DNA of 11,287 nt from Kocuria sp. GTDB lineage: Bacteria > Actinomycetota > Actinomycetes > Actinomycetales > Micrococcaceae. Location: contig JAKDJD010000060.1 in the NCBI GenBank assembly GCA_030454085.1, forward strand, positions 1 through 11,287. The letters run 5' to 3'. Of this stretch, positions 6,160-11,287 are shown piece after piece; positions within the stretch are counted from its first letter, which is position 1; every line of letters starts with the position of its first letter. A program made the position numbers and the translations under genes. The notes below the pieces were generated by a model that did not search any database, had not been told where the DNA came from, and saw nothing but the letters and a program-made list of their open reading frames with translations.

Positions 6160-7110
6160 TTGAAGATTCTGTTGCCGTCCTCGATCGAGATCGATCAGGG
6201 CAAACTGCGGTTGCACGACGGCGACACCGCGGTCGTCTACGACCCCACGTCTCCCGTCCCGGAAGAGCACGTGGACGCCGAGGTGCTGGTGGTCTGGGCG
6301 AATACGCCTGAACAGCTTGCCGACAGTGCCCGCCGTCTGACCGGTCTGCGCCTCATCCAGGCATTGCTCGCGGGGCCTGACCCGATTGTGAAGGCGGGGT
6401 TCTCGGAGGACATCGTGGTGTGTTCCGGAATCGGGCTGCATGACAAGCCGGTGGCCGAACATGCTCTCGCGCTGACGCTGGCGCTGGTGCGTTCGCTTCC
6501 CGAGCTCGGCACGGCGCACCGCGAGCATCGGTGGGCCTCCGAGCTGGGTGGCCCGCAGAAGCTGCACCCGGAGGGGCGTGTCGCCACACTGCTCGATGCT
6601 CAGGTCACGATCTGGGGATTCGGGTCGATCGCGTCGACGCTGGCGCCCCTGTACTCGGCTCTCGGAGCGCATGTCTCCGGCATCGCGCGGTCGACGGGCG
6701 TGAGGGACGGATACAACGTCGTCGCGACGGAGGAGAAGGACGAGCTGCTGGCCAGGACCGATGTCCTGGTCATGATCCTGCCCAGTGTGGAGGCCACGGA
6801 GAAGGCCCTCGATGCGGAGGTGCTGAGAACCCTTCCCGAGCGCGCCTACGTGGTCAACGTGGGTCGTGGTTCGACGGTGGACGAGGACGCCCTCATCCAG
6901 GCCCTCGAGGACCACGAGATCGCGGGCGCGGCGATCGACGTCGCCTCCCAAGAACCGCTGGGCTCGGACAGCCCCTTGTGGGACGCGCCCAACCTCATCA
7001 TCACCCCGCACTCGGCGGGCGGCCGACCGGTCGACTCGGAGGACTTGATCGAACACAATCTGCGGGCCCTCCGCGGCGAGGGCGAGTACCGCAACGCGAT
7101 GAACGCTTAG
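6160..7110 (+). CDS. D-isomer-specific 2-hydroxyacid dehydrogenase
   Basis: The 316-aa cytosolic NAD(P)-dependent enzyme reduces 2-keto acids to D-2-hydroxy acids or the reverse. The catalytic triad is visible: R236 in VVNVGRGSTVDE, E265 in DVASQEPL and H284 in TPHSAGG. The Rossmann motif is GFGSIA (153-158); the usual final Gly is Ala. The length fits the glyoxylate/hydroxypyruvate reductase-like and phosphoglycerate dehydrogenase-like members without a C-terminal ACT domain. Exact substrate is not determined. Translation starts with TTG behind a perfect AAGGAGG. It may be co-transcribed with the SRPBCC gene 53 bases upstream. It converges with the MFS gene across a 397-base repeat-rich gap. 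Confidence 0.9.
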   Translation: MKILLPSSIEIDQGKLRLHDGDTAVVYDPTSPVPEEHVDAEVLVVWANTPEQLADSARRLTGLRLIQALLAGPDPIVKAGFSEDIVVCSGIGLHDKPVAEHALALTLALVRSLPELGTAHREHRWASELGGPQKLHPEGRVATLLDAQVTIWGFGSIASTLAPLYSALGAHVSGIARSTGVRDGYNVVATEEKDELLARTDVLVMILPSVEATEKALDAEVLRTLPERAYVVNVGRGSTVDEDALIQALEDHEIAGAAIDVASQEPLGSDSPLWDAPNLIITPHSAGGRPVDSEDLIEHNLRALRGEGEYRNAMNA

Positions 7111-7137
7111 GCGGGGGCGCTCCCGCTCGTTCTCCTT
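7111..7137 (+). terminator. Weak terminator candidate after the hydroxyacid dehydrogenase
   Basis: GCGGG (7111-7115) pairs with CCCGC (7122-7126) over a 6-base loop immediately after the stop codon and is followed by TCGTTCTCCTT. The stem is short, so the call is tentative; the long hairpin at 7294-7386 may do the real work. Confidence 0.4.
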
Positions 7138-7149
7138 CCCCGCCGGCGC

Positions 7150-7237
7150 CGAGGTGGCAGCCACGTGCGCCTCCCCGTCGCGAGGTGGTAGCCACGTGCG
7201 TTTTTGAGGAGTAGATCCGCACAAATGTGCCGCCTCG
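7150..7237. repeat. 20-mer repeat cluster A (two direct, one inverted)
   Basis: Three 20-base copies lie at 7150-7169 (CGAGGTGGCAGCCACGTGCG), 7181-7200 (one base different) and, inverted, 7218-7237 (CGAGGCGGCACATTTGTGCG when reversed). They share CGAGG-Y-GG-Y-A at one end and GTGCG at the other. Four further copies lie at 10995-11112. The opposite orientation of the last copy lets the cluster fold into a stem. Confidence 0.75.
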
Positions 7238-7293
7238 TCGCGGGATCCCGGCCTCTGGCTCCTGCGCATGGCGCCTGCACTGGCCCTTTGCGC

Positions 7294-7386
7294 GGGGTTT
7301 ACCGGAATGCGAGGCGTTTACCCTCGTTAGGTGGCGGCGCAACCCCCACCTAACAGGGGTAAACGGCGCTGAATCGGGTAACCGCC
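7294..7386. repeat. Long-hairpin repeat element, copy 2
   Basis: Arms of 41 bases (7294-7334 and 7346-7386) form an imperfect palindrome with an 11-base loop. The tip GTTAGGTGG / CCACCTAAC, the middle CGTTTACCC and the base GGTAACCGCC match copies 1 and 3. It sits between convergent genes (hydroxyacid dehydrogenase and MFS) and could terminate transcription from both sides. Confidence 0.82.
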
Positions 7387-7432
7387 ACCCAACCCGCGCT
7401 GCCTGGACCGAGAGTCATGCTTTCCGACCAGC

Positions 7433-7483
7433 CCCGACGCCGCGCCCGCGCCCGCGCCCGCGCCCTACCCGACGCCGCGCCCG
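7433..7483. repeat. GC-rich simple repeat
   Basis: Four exact GCGCCC units lie at 7442-7465, and the 16-mer CCCGACGCCGCGCCCG occurs exactly at 7433-7448 and 7468-7483. The stretch is just beyond the 3' end of the MFS gene and is almost pure G+C. It has no recognisable function. Confidence 0.7.
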
Positions 7484-7507
7484 ACTCCGCCGCCCCAGCC
7501 CCGGATG

Positions 7508-8749
7508 TCAGGCCCGTGCGGCCTCGGCACCGTTCGTCGGATCGGCGCCCGGAAGGTGCTTGCGGTAGAAGCTCGCGACCAGGGCGAGGCAGAGCAGGGC
7601 CACCGCGCCGCCCCCGACGAACATGACCTGGTAGGTGATCCAGGAGTTGAGCACTGCGAGGGCCGCGGGTATGAAGAAGCCCAAGTAGGTCAGGGAGTAG
7701 TAGACGGCGGTCAGGCCGGCCAGGTCCTTGGGACCGGCGATGCGCTGAACTTCCTGCAACCCGGAGACCAGCAGCAGCCCGTACGAACTGCCGAGCATGG
7801 CCGCGGCCAGGGTCGCGAGCCAGGGATTCAGGGTGTACGAGGCCCATGCGGCGCAGACCATTGCGGGGACGGTGCAGGCCAGGGCGACGACGACGGCGCG
7901 CGCCGAGCGGACGTCGTCGAACCTCTTGCCGAGTTGCTGCAATATGAAACCGCACCCCAGCCCGACCAGGCACAACAATCCGGAGAATCCGATGTCGAGC
8001 CCTTGGGTCCGGGCGCTCACCACGGCGGGAAGAACCGCGTAGGCGCTGCCCGCGCACCCGAAGACCCAGGGGGCCATGGGGACCACGACCCAGAGGAATC
8101 TGCGGTGTTTCGCGGTGGGAATCCGGAGGTCGTCGACCAACCGGGCCGGCTCGGCCTGGCGACCATGCGTCTCAGGAGCCATCAGCGCGGCCGCGAGGCC
8201 GACAAGGGCCACGATCACGTGCACCACATACGGCGTCGCCGCTTGCCAGGGACCGAACTGCGCGAGCCCGGCGGCCACCGCGGCACCGAGGGCGAATCCT
8301 GCGGTCAAGGACATCGAGGCACGCCGGGCCCCGGCGGCGTCGTCGGCGGAGGGATCATAGGGCGCCATGGAGAGCTCTTTGATCCAGGAGCCGCCGACCA
8401 CCATGCCCAGCCCCAAGCCAAGGCCCGAGAAGATCCTGCCGATGAACAGGACCGTGGGCGAGGCCGCACCGACGGCCAAGAGAACCGAGGCGATCAGAGC
8501 GAACGCGGGCCCCGGAATCATGAGCGGTCTTCTCCCCCAACGGTCGGAGAGCGGCCCGCCGACCAGAAGCGCCGGAACGATGCCCAGCACGTACGCGCCG
8601 AGGAGGACGTCCACCGCGCCGGTGCTCAGGTCGTCGAGATCCTTGTACATCACGAGAAGCGGGGTGAACTGGTTGCCGCCCCATGCGACGGAGAAGAGGG
8701 ACGTGGCGGCGAGAAGCCACAGGGGGAGGCGGCGCTTCTGAGGAAGCAA
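7508..8749 (-). CDS. MFS transporter
   Basis: The 413-aa membrane protein has about twelve hydrophobic segments and the MFS signature GGPLSDRWGRRP at 64-75, in the loop between helices 2 and 3. It is a proton- or solute-coupled transporter of the cytoplasmic membrane; the substrate is not evident. The central cytoplasmic loop (about 195-215) is short and charged (ETHGRQAEPARLVDDLRIPTAKHRR). Translation begins with TTG at 8749, with AAAGGA seven bases upstream. It starts 51 bases after the GntR/FCD regulator on the same strand, so the two are probably one operon, with the regulator controlling uptake or export of its own effector. FCD regulators often govern transport and breakdown of organic acids, which is a hint only. 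Confidence 0.9.
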   Translation of the reverse strand: MLPQKRRLPLWLLAATSLFSVAWGGNQFTPLLVMYKDLDDLSTGAVDVLLGAYVLGIVPALLVGGPLSDRWGRRPLMIPGPAFALIASVLLAVGAASPTVLFIGRIFSGLGLGLGMVVGGSWIKELSMAPYDPSADDAAGARRASMSLTAGFALGAAVAAGLAQFGPWQAATPYVVHVIVALVGLAAALMAPETHGRQAEPARLVDDLRIPTAKHRRFLWVVVPMAPWVFGCAGSAYAVLPAVVSARTQGLDIGFSGLLCLVGLGCGFILQQLGKRFDDVRSARAVVVALACTVPAMVCAAWASYTLNPWLATLAAAMLGSSYGLLLVSGLQEVQRIAGPKDLAGLTAVYYSLTYLGFFIPAALAVLNSWITYQVMFVGGGAVALLCLALVASFYRKHLPGADPTNGAEAARA

Positions 8750-8800
8750 GAGGGGGTCCTTTCGGGGGATTTGTGACTGGGGGTCGAGTGGCGACCGGTC

Positions 8801-9493
8801 TCAGGGGAGGAGGCGGTGGTGCACTTCGTTGAGGTGGGTGCCGAGTCGTTGCTTGAACCCGGCGGCGTCGCCCGCGGCAATGAGGTCGGCGAGCTCGCGG
8901 TGGTGGGCCAGAACGGCCTCGGCCTTTTCGTTGGATTTCCAGACGGCGCGCGCCGACATCCGGCGTTGCCGGTCCTTGAGGTTGTCGAAGAAGTCGATGA
9001 ACAGCCCGTTTCCTGCGCGCAGGACGATGTGCTGGTGGAAATCGGCGTCGATCTTGGCGAAGTCGTCGTCGTTGCCTGCGTCGAGTGCCTCCGACTGGGT
9101 GCGGATCAGCTCGTTCAGCTCGTCCGCGACCTCCTGGCCGTGGCCCGACGTCGTGATGGCCTCGACCGCGTGGGACTCGACGACGATCCGCGCCTCGACC
9201 ACGTCCCGCGCTTCGTTGGGACCGGCCTGCCGGATCAGGGCACCGCGCTTGGGGTACAGCGTCATCCAGCCCTCGGCCTGCAACCTCACGAACCCCTCGC
9301 GTACCGGCGTCCGACTGACCTGGAGCTCGGCGGCGATGTCTCCCTCGCTGATCAGGGCGCCTCCTTCGAGCCTGTGGTCGAGGATGCGGGCCTTGACCTC
9401 TCGGTACACGAGGTCGCCCGCGGGGGCGGGCTGGCGCTCCTGGGTGGCGGCGGAATCGGCTTCGGGGCGAGGCCTGGCGGATTTCTGGGGCAC
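8801..9493 (-). CDS. GntR-family transcriptional regulator, FadR/FCD subgroup
   Basis: The 230-aa protein carries an N-terminal winged helix-turn-helix (about 27-90: VYREVKARIL, ISEGDIAAELQVSRTPVREGFVRLQAEGW, PKRGALIRQ) and a C-terminal all-helical FCD ligand domain. Likely metal/effector ligands are D149 and H153 (DADFH), H198 (AHHREL) and H220 (GTHLNEVH). The first 25 residues are polar and probably disordered. GTG at 9493 was chosen because GAAGGA lies seven bases upstream; an in-frame ATG at 9556 would place the first codons inside the probable operator and lacks a ribosome binding site. It is followed by the MFS gene and diverges from the crcB group. Probably a ligand-released repressor of this operon. 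Confidence 0.9.
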   Translation of the reverse strand: MPQKSARPRPEADSAATQERQPAPAGDLVYREVKARILDHRLEGGALISEGDIAAELQVSRTPVREGFVRLQAEGWMTLYPKRGALIRQAGPNEARDVVEARIVVESHAVEAITTSGHGQEVADELNELIRTQSEALDAGNDDDFAKIDADFHQHIVLRAGNGLFIDFFDNLKDRQRRMSARAVWKSNEKAEAVLAHHRELADLIAAGDAAGFKQRLGTHLNEVHHRLLP

Positions 9494-9542
9494 GGTCCGT
9501 TCCTTCGAGAATTCGCGTTCCTGGGGTTGAACGCAACATAGA

Positions 9543-9553
9543 TACAAGTTGTA
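9543..9553. promoter_or_regulatory. Candidate GntR operator
   Basis: TACAAGTTGTA is a perfect 5-1-5 inverted repeat, of the kind and size bound by FCD-type GntR regulators. It lies 50 bases before the regulator start and overlaps the edge of the predicted -10 box, which suits autorepression. Confidence 0.55.
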
Positions 9554-9581
9554 CATTAGGACTCTCGGCTACTGACCGCAA
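9553..9581 (-). promoter_or_regulatory. Predicted promoter of the GntR-MFS operon
   Basis: On the minus strand TTGCGG (9576-9581) and TAATGT (9553-9558) are separated by exactly 17 bases. Each matches three of six consensus positions, including the key TTG and TA...T bases. The transcript would have a leader of roughly 50 bases containing the palindrome. Confidence 0.45.
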
Positions 9582-9600
9582 GGGGTGGTGGCCGAAATGG

Positions 9601-9618
9601 GCGGCTTCCGGAAGCCGC
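9601..9618. repeat. 18-base perfect palindrome
   Basis: GCGGCTTCCGGAAGCCGC reads the same on both strands. It lies about 20 bases upstream of the predicted GntR promoter, in the divergent region. It could be an operator or the tip of an RNA stem. Confidence 0.6.
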
Positions 9619-9683
9619 GGTGTCCGCCATGTCGGGCGGTGGACACGTTGACTTCTCGGGGCACCCGCAATACGTTGAACTCA

Positions 9684-9723
9684 TTGGACGGACATGCTCC
9701 GTCTTGGACGGGCACGCTCCGTC
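9684..9723. repeat. Tandem 20-mer with internal dyads
   Basis: Two adjacent 20-base units (9684-9703 and 9704-9723) differ at two positions, both transitions. Each holds an inverted repeat: GACGGA-CATGC-TCCGTC in the first, and GACGG / CCGTC in the second. The pattern suits paired binding sites for a dimeric protein or two small RNA hairpins ahead of the crcB group. Confidence 0.6.
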
Positions 9724-9865
9724 GCGGCGGTGGGGCTCGCCGTAACCCAACCTCGTTGTCCGCGGAACACTCCATGCGGAGTCTGGTGGAAAACGACAAC
9801 AGTCCCTGCCTGTGCCATGTGGCGCGCCGTGAAACGGTGCGTCCGCGTCGGAAGGTAGGAGACCC

Positions 9866-9928
9866 ATGAAACCCCGTACGCCGCGTACCCGCGCACTGAC
9901 CCGCGCCCCGGGTGGTGAGGCGCGATGA
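9866..9928 (+). CDS. Possible 20-aa leader peptide upstream of the crcB group
   Basis: A 20-codon frame begins with ATG at 9866, four bases after TAGGAG. The peptide MKPRTPRTRALTRAPGGEAR is very basic. Its TGA overlaps the ATG of the next small frame (ATGA, 9925-9928), as in coupled genes. It is too short to prove; Arg/Pro-rich composition is also what random high-GC sequence gives. Confidence 0.3.
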   Translation: MKPRTPRTRALTRAPGGEAR

Positions 9929-10083
9929 ACTCACACGGCGGAGTTGTCGCCGTCGGCATCGACCCACGGCAGCTCGAACCCATTCTCTCGACGGCCGGCT
10001 GGTTCGCTATCTCGACCGGCTCTCGCCCCGCGTGCTGTCTGGGCGACGTCGAAAAGCCGCACGGAACGAGCGGGGCGAAATGA
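9925..10083 (+). CDS. Possible 52-aa small protein coupled to crcB
   Basis: A 52-aa frame starts at an ATG overlapping the stop of the 20-aa frame and ends with a TGA overlapping the crcB1 ATG (ATGA at 10080-10083). Roughly three quarters of its codons end in G or C, and its composition is protein-like (GGVVAVGIDPRQLEPILSTA, then WFAISTG and an adjacent Cys pair in PACCLGD), whereas the alternative frame here is Arg-rich. It has no transmembrane segment and I do not recognise the family. It may be a coupling or leader frame, or a small soluble partner of the channel. Confidence 0.45.
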   Translation: MNSHGGVVAVGIDPRQLEPILSTAGWFAISTGSRPACCLGDVEKPHGTSGAK

Positions 10084-10550
10084 TGCGGAATCACGACCAG
10101 CCGCCCGCCCCGACCGCCCGTCCCGTGCACCTCCGTCCGGCCTATCTCGGTCTCGCATTTCTCGGCGGGACCCTCGGTACCGGAATCCGGTACGCGCTGA
10201 CCCTCGTCTTCCCCGGGTCCGGTCATGCCATGGGCGCGATCCTCGTGATCAACCTGGTGGGGGCGTTGTGCCTCGGTTACCTTCTGGAGTCTGTCGGCCG
10301 CCGCGGGGACGACGTCGGTACCCGCCGGACGGTCCGCGTGCTCGTGGGGACCGGCGTCCTGGGCGGGTTCACGACCTACAGCACGCTCGCGACGAACATC
10401 GTCGAACTCCTGGGGTCCGGCCGAATCTGGACGGGGATCGGCTACGCCCTTCTGACCGTGGTTGCCGGAGTCATTGCCTCCGGCGCGGGGATCCTGGTGG
10501 CCGTGCGAACGACGACGTCGGTCCGCCACGACGAACGGAGCGCCACATGA
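10080..10550 (+). CDS. crcB1: CrcB/Fluc fluoride channel subunit 1
   Basis: The 156-aa inner membrane protein has four hydrophobic segments and the CrcB signatures GGTLGTGIRYAL (29-40), INLVGALCLGYL with pore Asn58 (57-68), and GVLGGFTTYSTL (92-103). Fluc proteins form dual-topology dimers that let fluoride leave the cell. The conserved aromatic pair in TTFSTF is changed: Tyr100 and Leu103. About 20 polar residues precede the first helix. ATG 10080 was chosen as the first Met after the Arg-rich upstream stretch; ATG 10083 is equally possible and no strong ribosome binding site exists, consistent with coupling to the preceding small frame. It overlaps crcB2 by four bases. Confidence 0.87.
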   Translation: MMRNHDQPPAPTARPVHLRPAYLGLAFLGGTLGTGIRYALTLVFPGSGHAMGAILVINLVGALCLGYLLESVGRRGDDVGTRRTVRVLVGTGVLGGFTTYSTLATNIVELLGSGRIWTGIGYALLTVVAGVIASGAGILVAVRTTTSVRHDERSAT

Positions 10551-10927
10551 TCGATTGGCTCTTTCTCGGCGTCGCGCTCGCGGGTGGCGCTGGCGCGGCG
10601 GTGCGCATGCTTCTGGACGGTGTTATCAAACAGGCCCTGGGCAACTCGATGCCATGGGCGACCAATATCATCAACATCTCCGGCTCGTTCCTGCTCGGAG
10701 GCCTGACCGGCCTGCTCACCGCGCACGCCGTGGCGCCGGAGCTCCAGACGGTCCTGGGCGTCGGATTCATGGGAGGCTATACGACGTTCTCGACCGCAAG
10801 CGTGGAAACGTTCCGGCTGATGCAGGAGCGACGCTGGAACGCCTCGTGGGTCAACGCCCTCGGACTGCTCGTGTTCTCGACCGCGGCGGCCGCGGTGGGC
10901 CTGGGGCTCGGCAGCCTTCTCGGCTAG
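10547..10927 (+). CDS. crcB2: CrcB/Fluc fluoride channel subunit 2
   Basis: The 126-aa inner membrane protein has four hydrophobic segments and the CrcB motifs: R20 in the GGAGAAVR segment, Asn43 in NISGSFLLGG, and GFMGGYTTFST (73-83) with Phe81 followed by Ala84 where a second Phe is usual. ATG 10547 overlaps the crcB1 stop as ATGA and is preceded by GGAG (10537-10540). Tandem crcB genes in Gram-positive bacteria usually encode two oppositely oriented subunits that assemble as a heterodimer; that is the likely arrangement here. No fluoride riboswitch was found upstream of the pair. Confidence 0.92.
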   Translation: MIDWLFLGVALAGGAGAAVRMLLDGVIKQALGNSMPWATNIINISGSFLLGGLTGLLTAHAVAPELQTVLGVGFMGGYTTFSTASVETFRLMQERRWNASWVNALGLLVFSTAAAAVGLGLGSLLG

Positions 10928-10946
10928 GGGCCCCGGGGCGGTCTTC

Positions 10947-10989
10947 GGGTCGGTTTTCGGGTCTGCCTGTGGGTCGGTTTTCCGGTCTG
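10947..10989. repeat. 19-mer direct repeat after crcB2
   Basis: GGGTCGGTTTTCGGGTCTG (10947-10965) recurs at 10971-10989 with one change, separated by CCTGT. It lies 19 bases past the crcB2 stop. Short T-runs are present but no matching stem, so a terminator is not claimed. Confidence 0.6.
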
Positions 10990-10994
10990 GCTCG

Positions 10995-11112
10995 CGAGGT
11001 GGCAATTTTGTGCGGGTCGATCCCGCGAGGTTGCAGTTTTGTGCTGCTTTCGGGCCCGAAACCGCTCAAGACTGCCACCTCGGGACGTGGGACGCACACG
11101 ACTGCCGCCTCG
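10995..11112. repeat. 20-mer repeat cluster B (two direct, two inverted)
   Basis: Direct copies lie at 10995-11014 (CGAGGTGGCAATTTTGTGCG) and 11026-11045 (CGAGGTTGCAGTTTTGTGCT). Inverted copies lie at 11063-11082 and 11093-11112. The two inner copies can pair into a hairpin of about 18 base steps around TTTCGGGCCCGAAA (11048-11061), itself a perfect palindrome. The same 20-mer occurs three times at 7150-7237. No gene is present from 10928 to the window end. Confidence 0.8.
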
Positions 11113-11157
11113 AGGGGGTTCCCGACGACGCCGGCCGCCCGGACTGGCCTCGCCCGC

Positions 11158-11254
11158 GTGGCGGTTGCCCGAATGAGAGCCGTTTGCCCTCGTTAGGTGA
11201 TGCTCTAACCGCCACCTAACGAAGGTGAACGGCACCGAATCAGGTAACCGCCAC
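11158..11254. repeat. Long-hairpin repeat element, copy 3
   Basis: Arms of 42 bases (11158-11199 and 11213-11254) match at roughly three quarters of positions. The tip is GTTAGGTG / CACCTAAC and the base GTGGCGGTT / AACCGCCAC, as in copy 1. Compared with copy 1, a middle G-C pair has become C-G on both arms (GAGGCG to GAGCCG, with the matching change opposite), which hints at selection for pairing. Copy-specific flanks differ. Confidence 0.82.
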
Positions 11255-11287
11255 TCAATGCGGCCACCCCCGGCCCTCGGCCACCCC

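Larger units (their letters stand above)
9582..9865. other. Divergent intergenic region rich in palindromes
   Basis: No persuasive gene is seen; the open frames across it are rich in Arg, Pro and Ser and lack homology I recognise. It contains an 18-base perfect palindrome (9601-9618), a stem GTGTCC / GGACAC with inner CGCC / GGCG (9619-9646), a tandem 20-mer (9684-9723) and a small stem ACTCC-ATGC-GGAGT (9769-9782). It should hold the promoter of the crcB group, which I could not assign. Confidence 0.5.

Noticed and set aside
7150..7237. A CRISPR array from the 20-mer copies
   Set aside because: Copies are in mixed orientation with irregular short gaps and there are no cas genes.
7505..8776. 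A 423-aa plus-strand reading frame
   Set aside because: It is antisense to the MFS gene, is Gly/Glu/Arg-rich without any membrane or domain pattern, and the MFS frame has clear signatures.
9684..9723. A guanidine-II (mini-ykkC) riboswitch formed by the tandem hairpins
   Set aside because: The loops would read CATGC and a related sequence, not the ACGR required; ACGG occurs only within the stem.
9585..9869. A 94-aa plus-strand frame with a CPPC motif in the divergent region
   Set aside because: It has no good ribosome binding site, a composition typical of random high-GC sequence, and runs through palindromes and the tandem repeat.
9912..10079. An extended N-terminus for CrcB1
   Set aside because: The 56 added residues are extremely Arg-rich and hydrophilic, unlike any CrcB protein, and another frame in the same stretch looks more protein-like.
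9857..10080. A fluoride riboswitch upstream of crcB1
   Set aside because: The only GATG on the plus strand (9924-9927) is not followed by the expected pseudoknot partner and CTCCTAC-like tail. A similar TCTCCTACC string occurs only on the minus strand at 9854-9862, where it is the complement of the ribosome binding site region.
10462..11196. Reading frames across cluster B giving peptides such as VAILCGSIPRG
   Set aside because: They arise from translating the 20-mer repeats and have no ribosome binding site or domain; they are typical repeat-derived false genes.

Overview
The window looks like a chromosomal stretch from a high-GC Gram-positive bacterium (Actinomycetota, probably Micrococcales; a Brevibacterium-like genus is a guess). 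Reasons: strong G/C bias at third codon positions, frequent GTG/TTG starts behind strong Shine-Dalgarno sequences, a mycobacterial-style superoxide dismutase, an actinobacterial NrtR-type Nudix regulator, and a tandem pair of short crcB (Fluc) genes. No rRNA, tRNA, CRISPR, phage gene or transposase was seen.

Layout. Positions 1-484 hold no convincing gene but carry tandem 17-mers and a long imperfect palindrome. Then, on +, come Mn-type superoxide dismutase (485-1117, with a clear terminator), a succinate-semialdehyde dehydrogenase-family enzyme (1296-2657) and a general-stress PPOX-fold flavoprotein (2797-3279). A strong hairpin separates these from a minus-strand group that reads right to left: an antibiotic-biosynthesis-monooxygenase (ABM) domain protein (5522-5199), a Nudix/winged-helix regulator whose catalytic Nudix box is destroyed (5202-4390, coupled by a 4-base overlap) and an acetoin/diacetyl reductase-like SDR (4274-3429). 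Divergent from it on + are an SRPBCC protein (5597-6106) and a D-2-hydroxyacid dehydrogenase (6160-7110). After a repeat-rich convergent gap, a minus-strand GntR/FCD regulator (9493-8801) and MFS transporter (8749-7508) form an operon. Divergent on + is a chain of overlapping reading frames: a possible 20-aa leader, a possible 52-aa protein, crcB1 (10080-10550) and crcB2 (10547-10927), the last two forming a probable heterodimeric fluoride channel.

Themes. The genes are mostly redox and stress functions (superoxide removal, aldehyde and alpha-hydroxyacid/acetoin redox, fluoride efflux), with two local regulators. The Nudix-box-less regulator probably senses an NAD-related ligand, and the GntR/FCD protein probably controls its own MFS gene through a TACAACTTGTA palindrome at the promoter.

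The most unusual non-coding feature is a two-part repeat system. A ~95-bp long-hairpin element occurs at 53-149, 7294-7386 and 11158-11254. At two of these sites it is preceded by a cluster of inverted copies of a 20-mer close to CGAGGTGGCAGTTTTGTGCG (seven copies in total). The arrangement recalls REP/REPIN or MITE-like elements and is the best candidate for something undescribed here.
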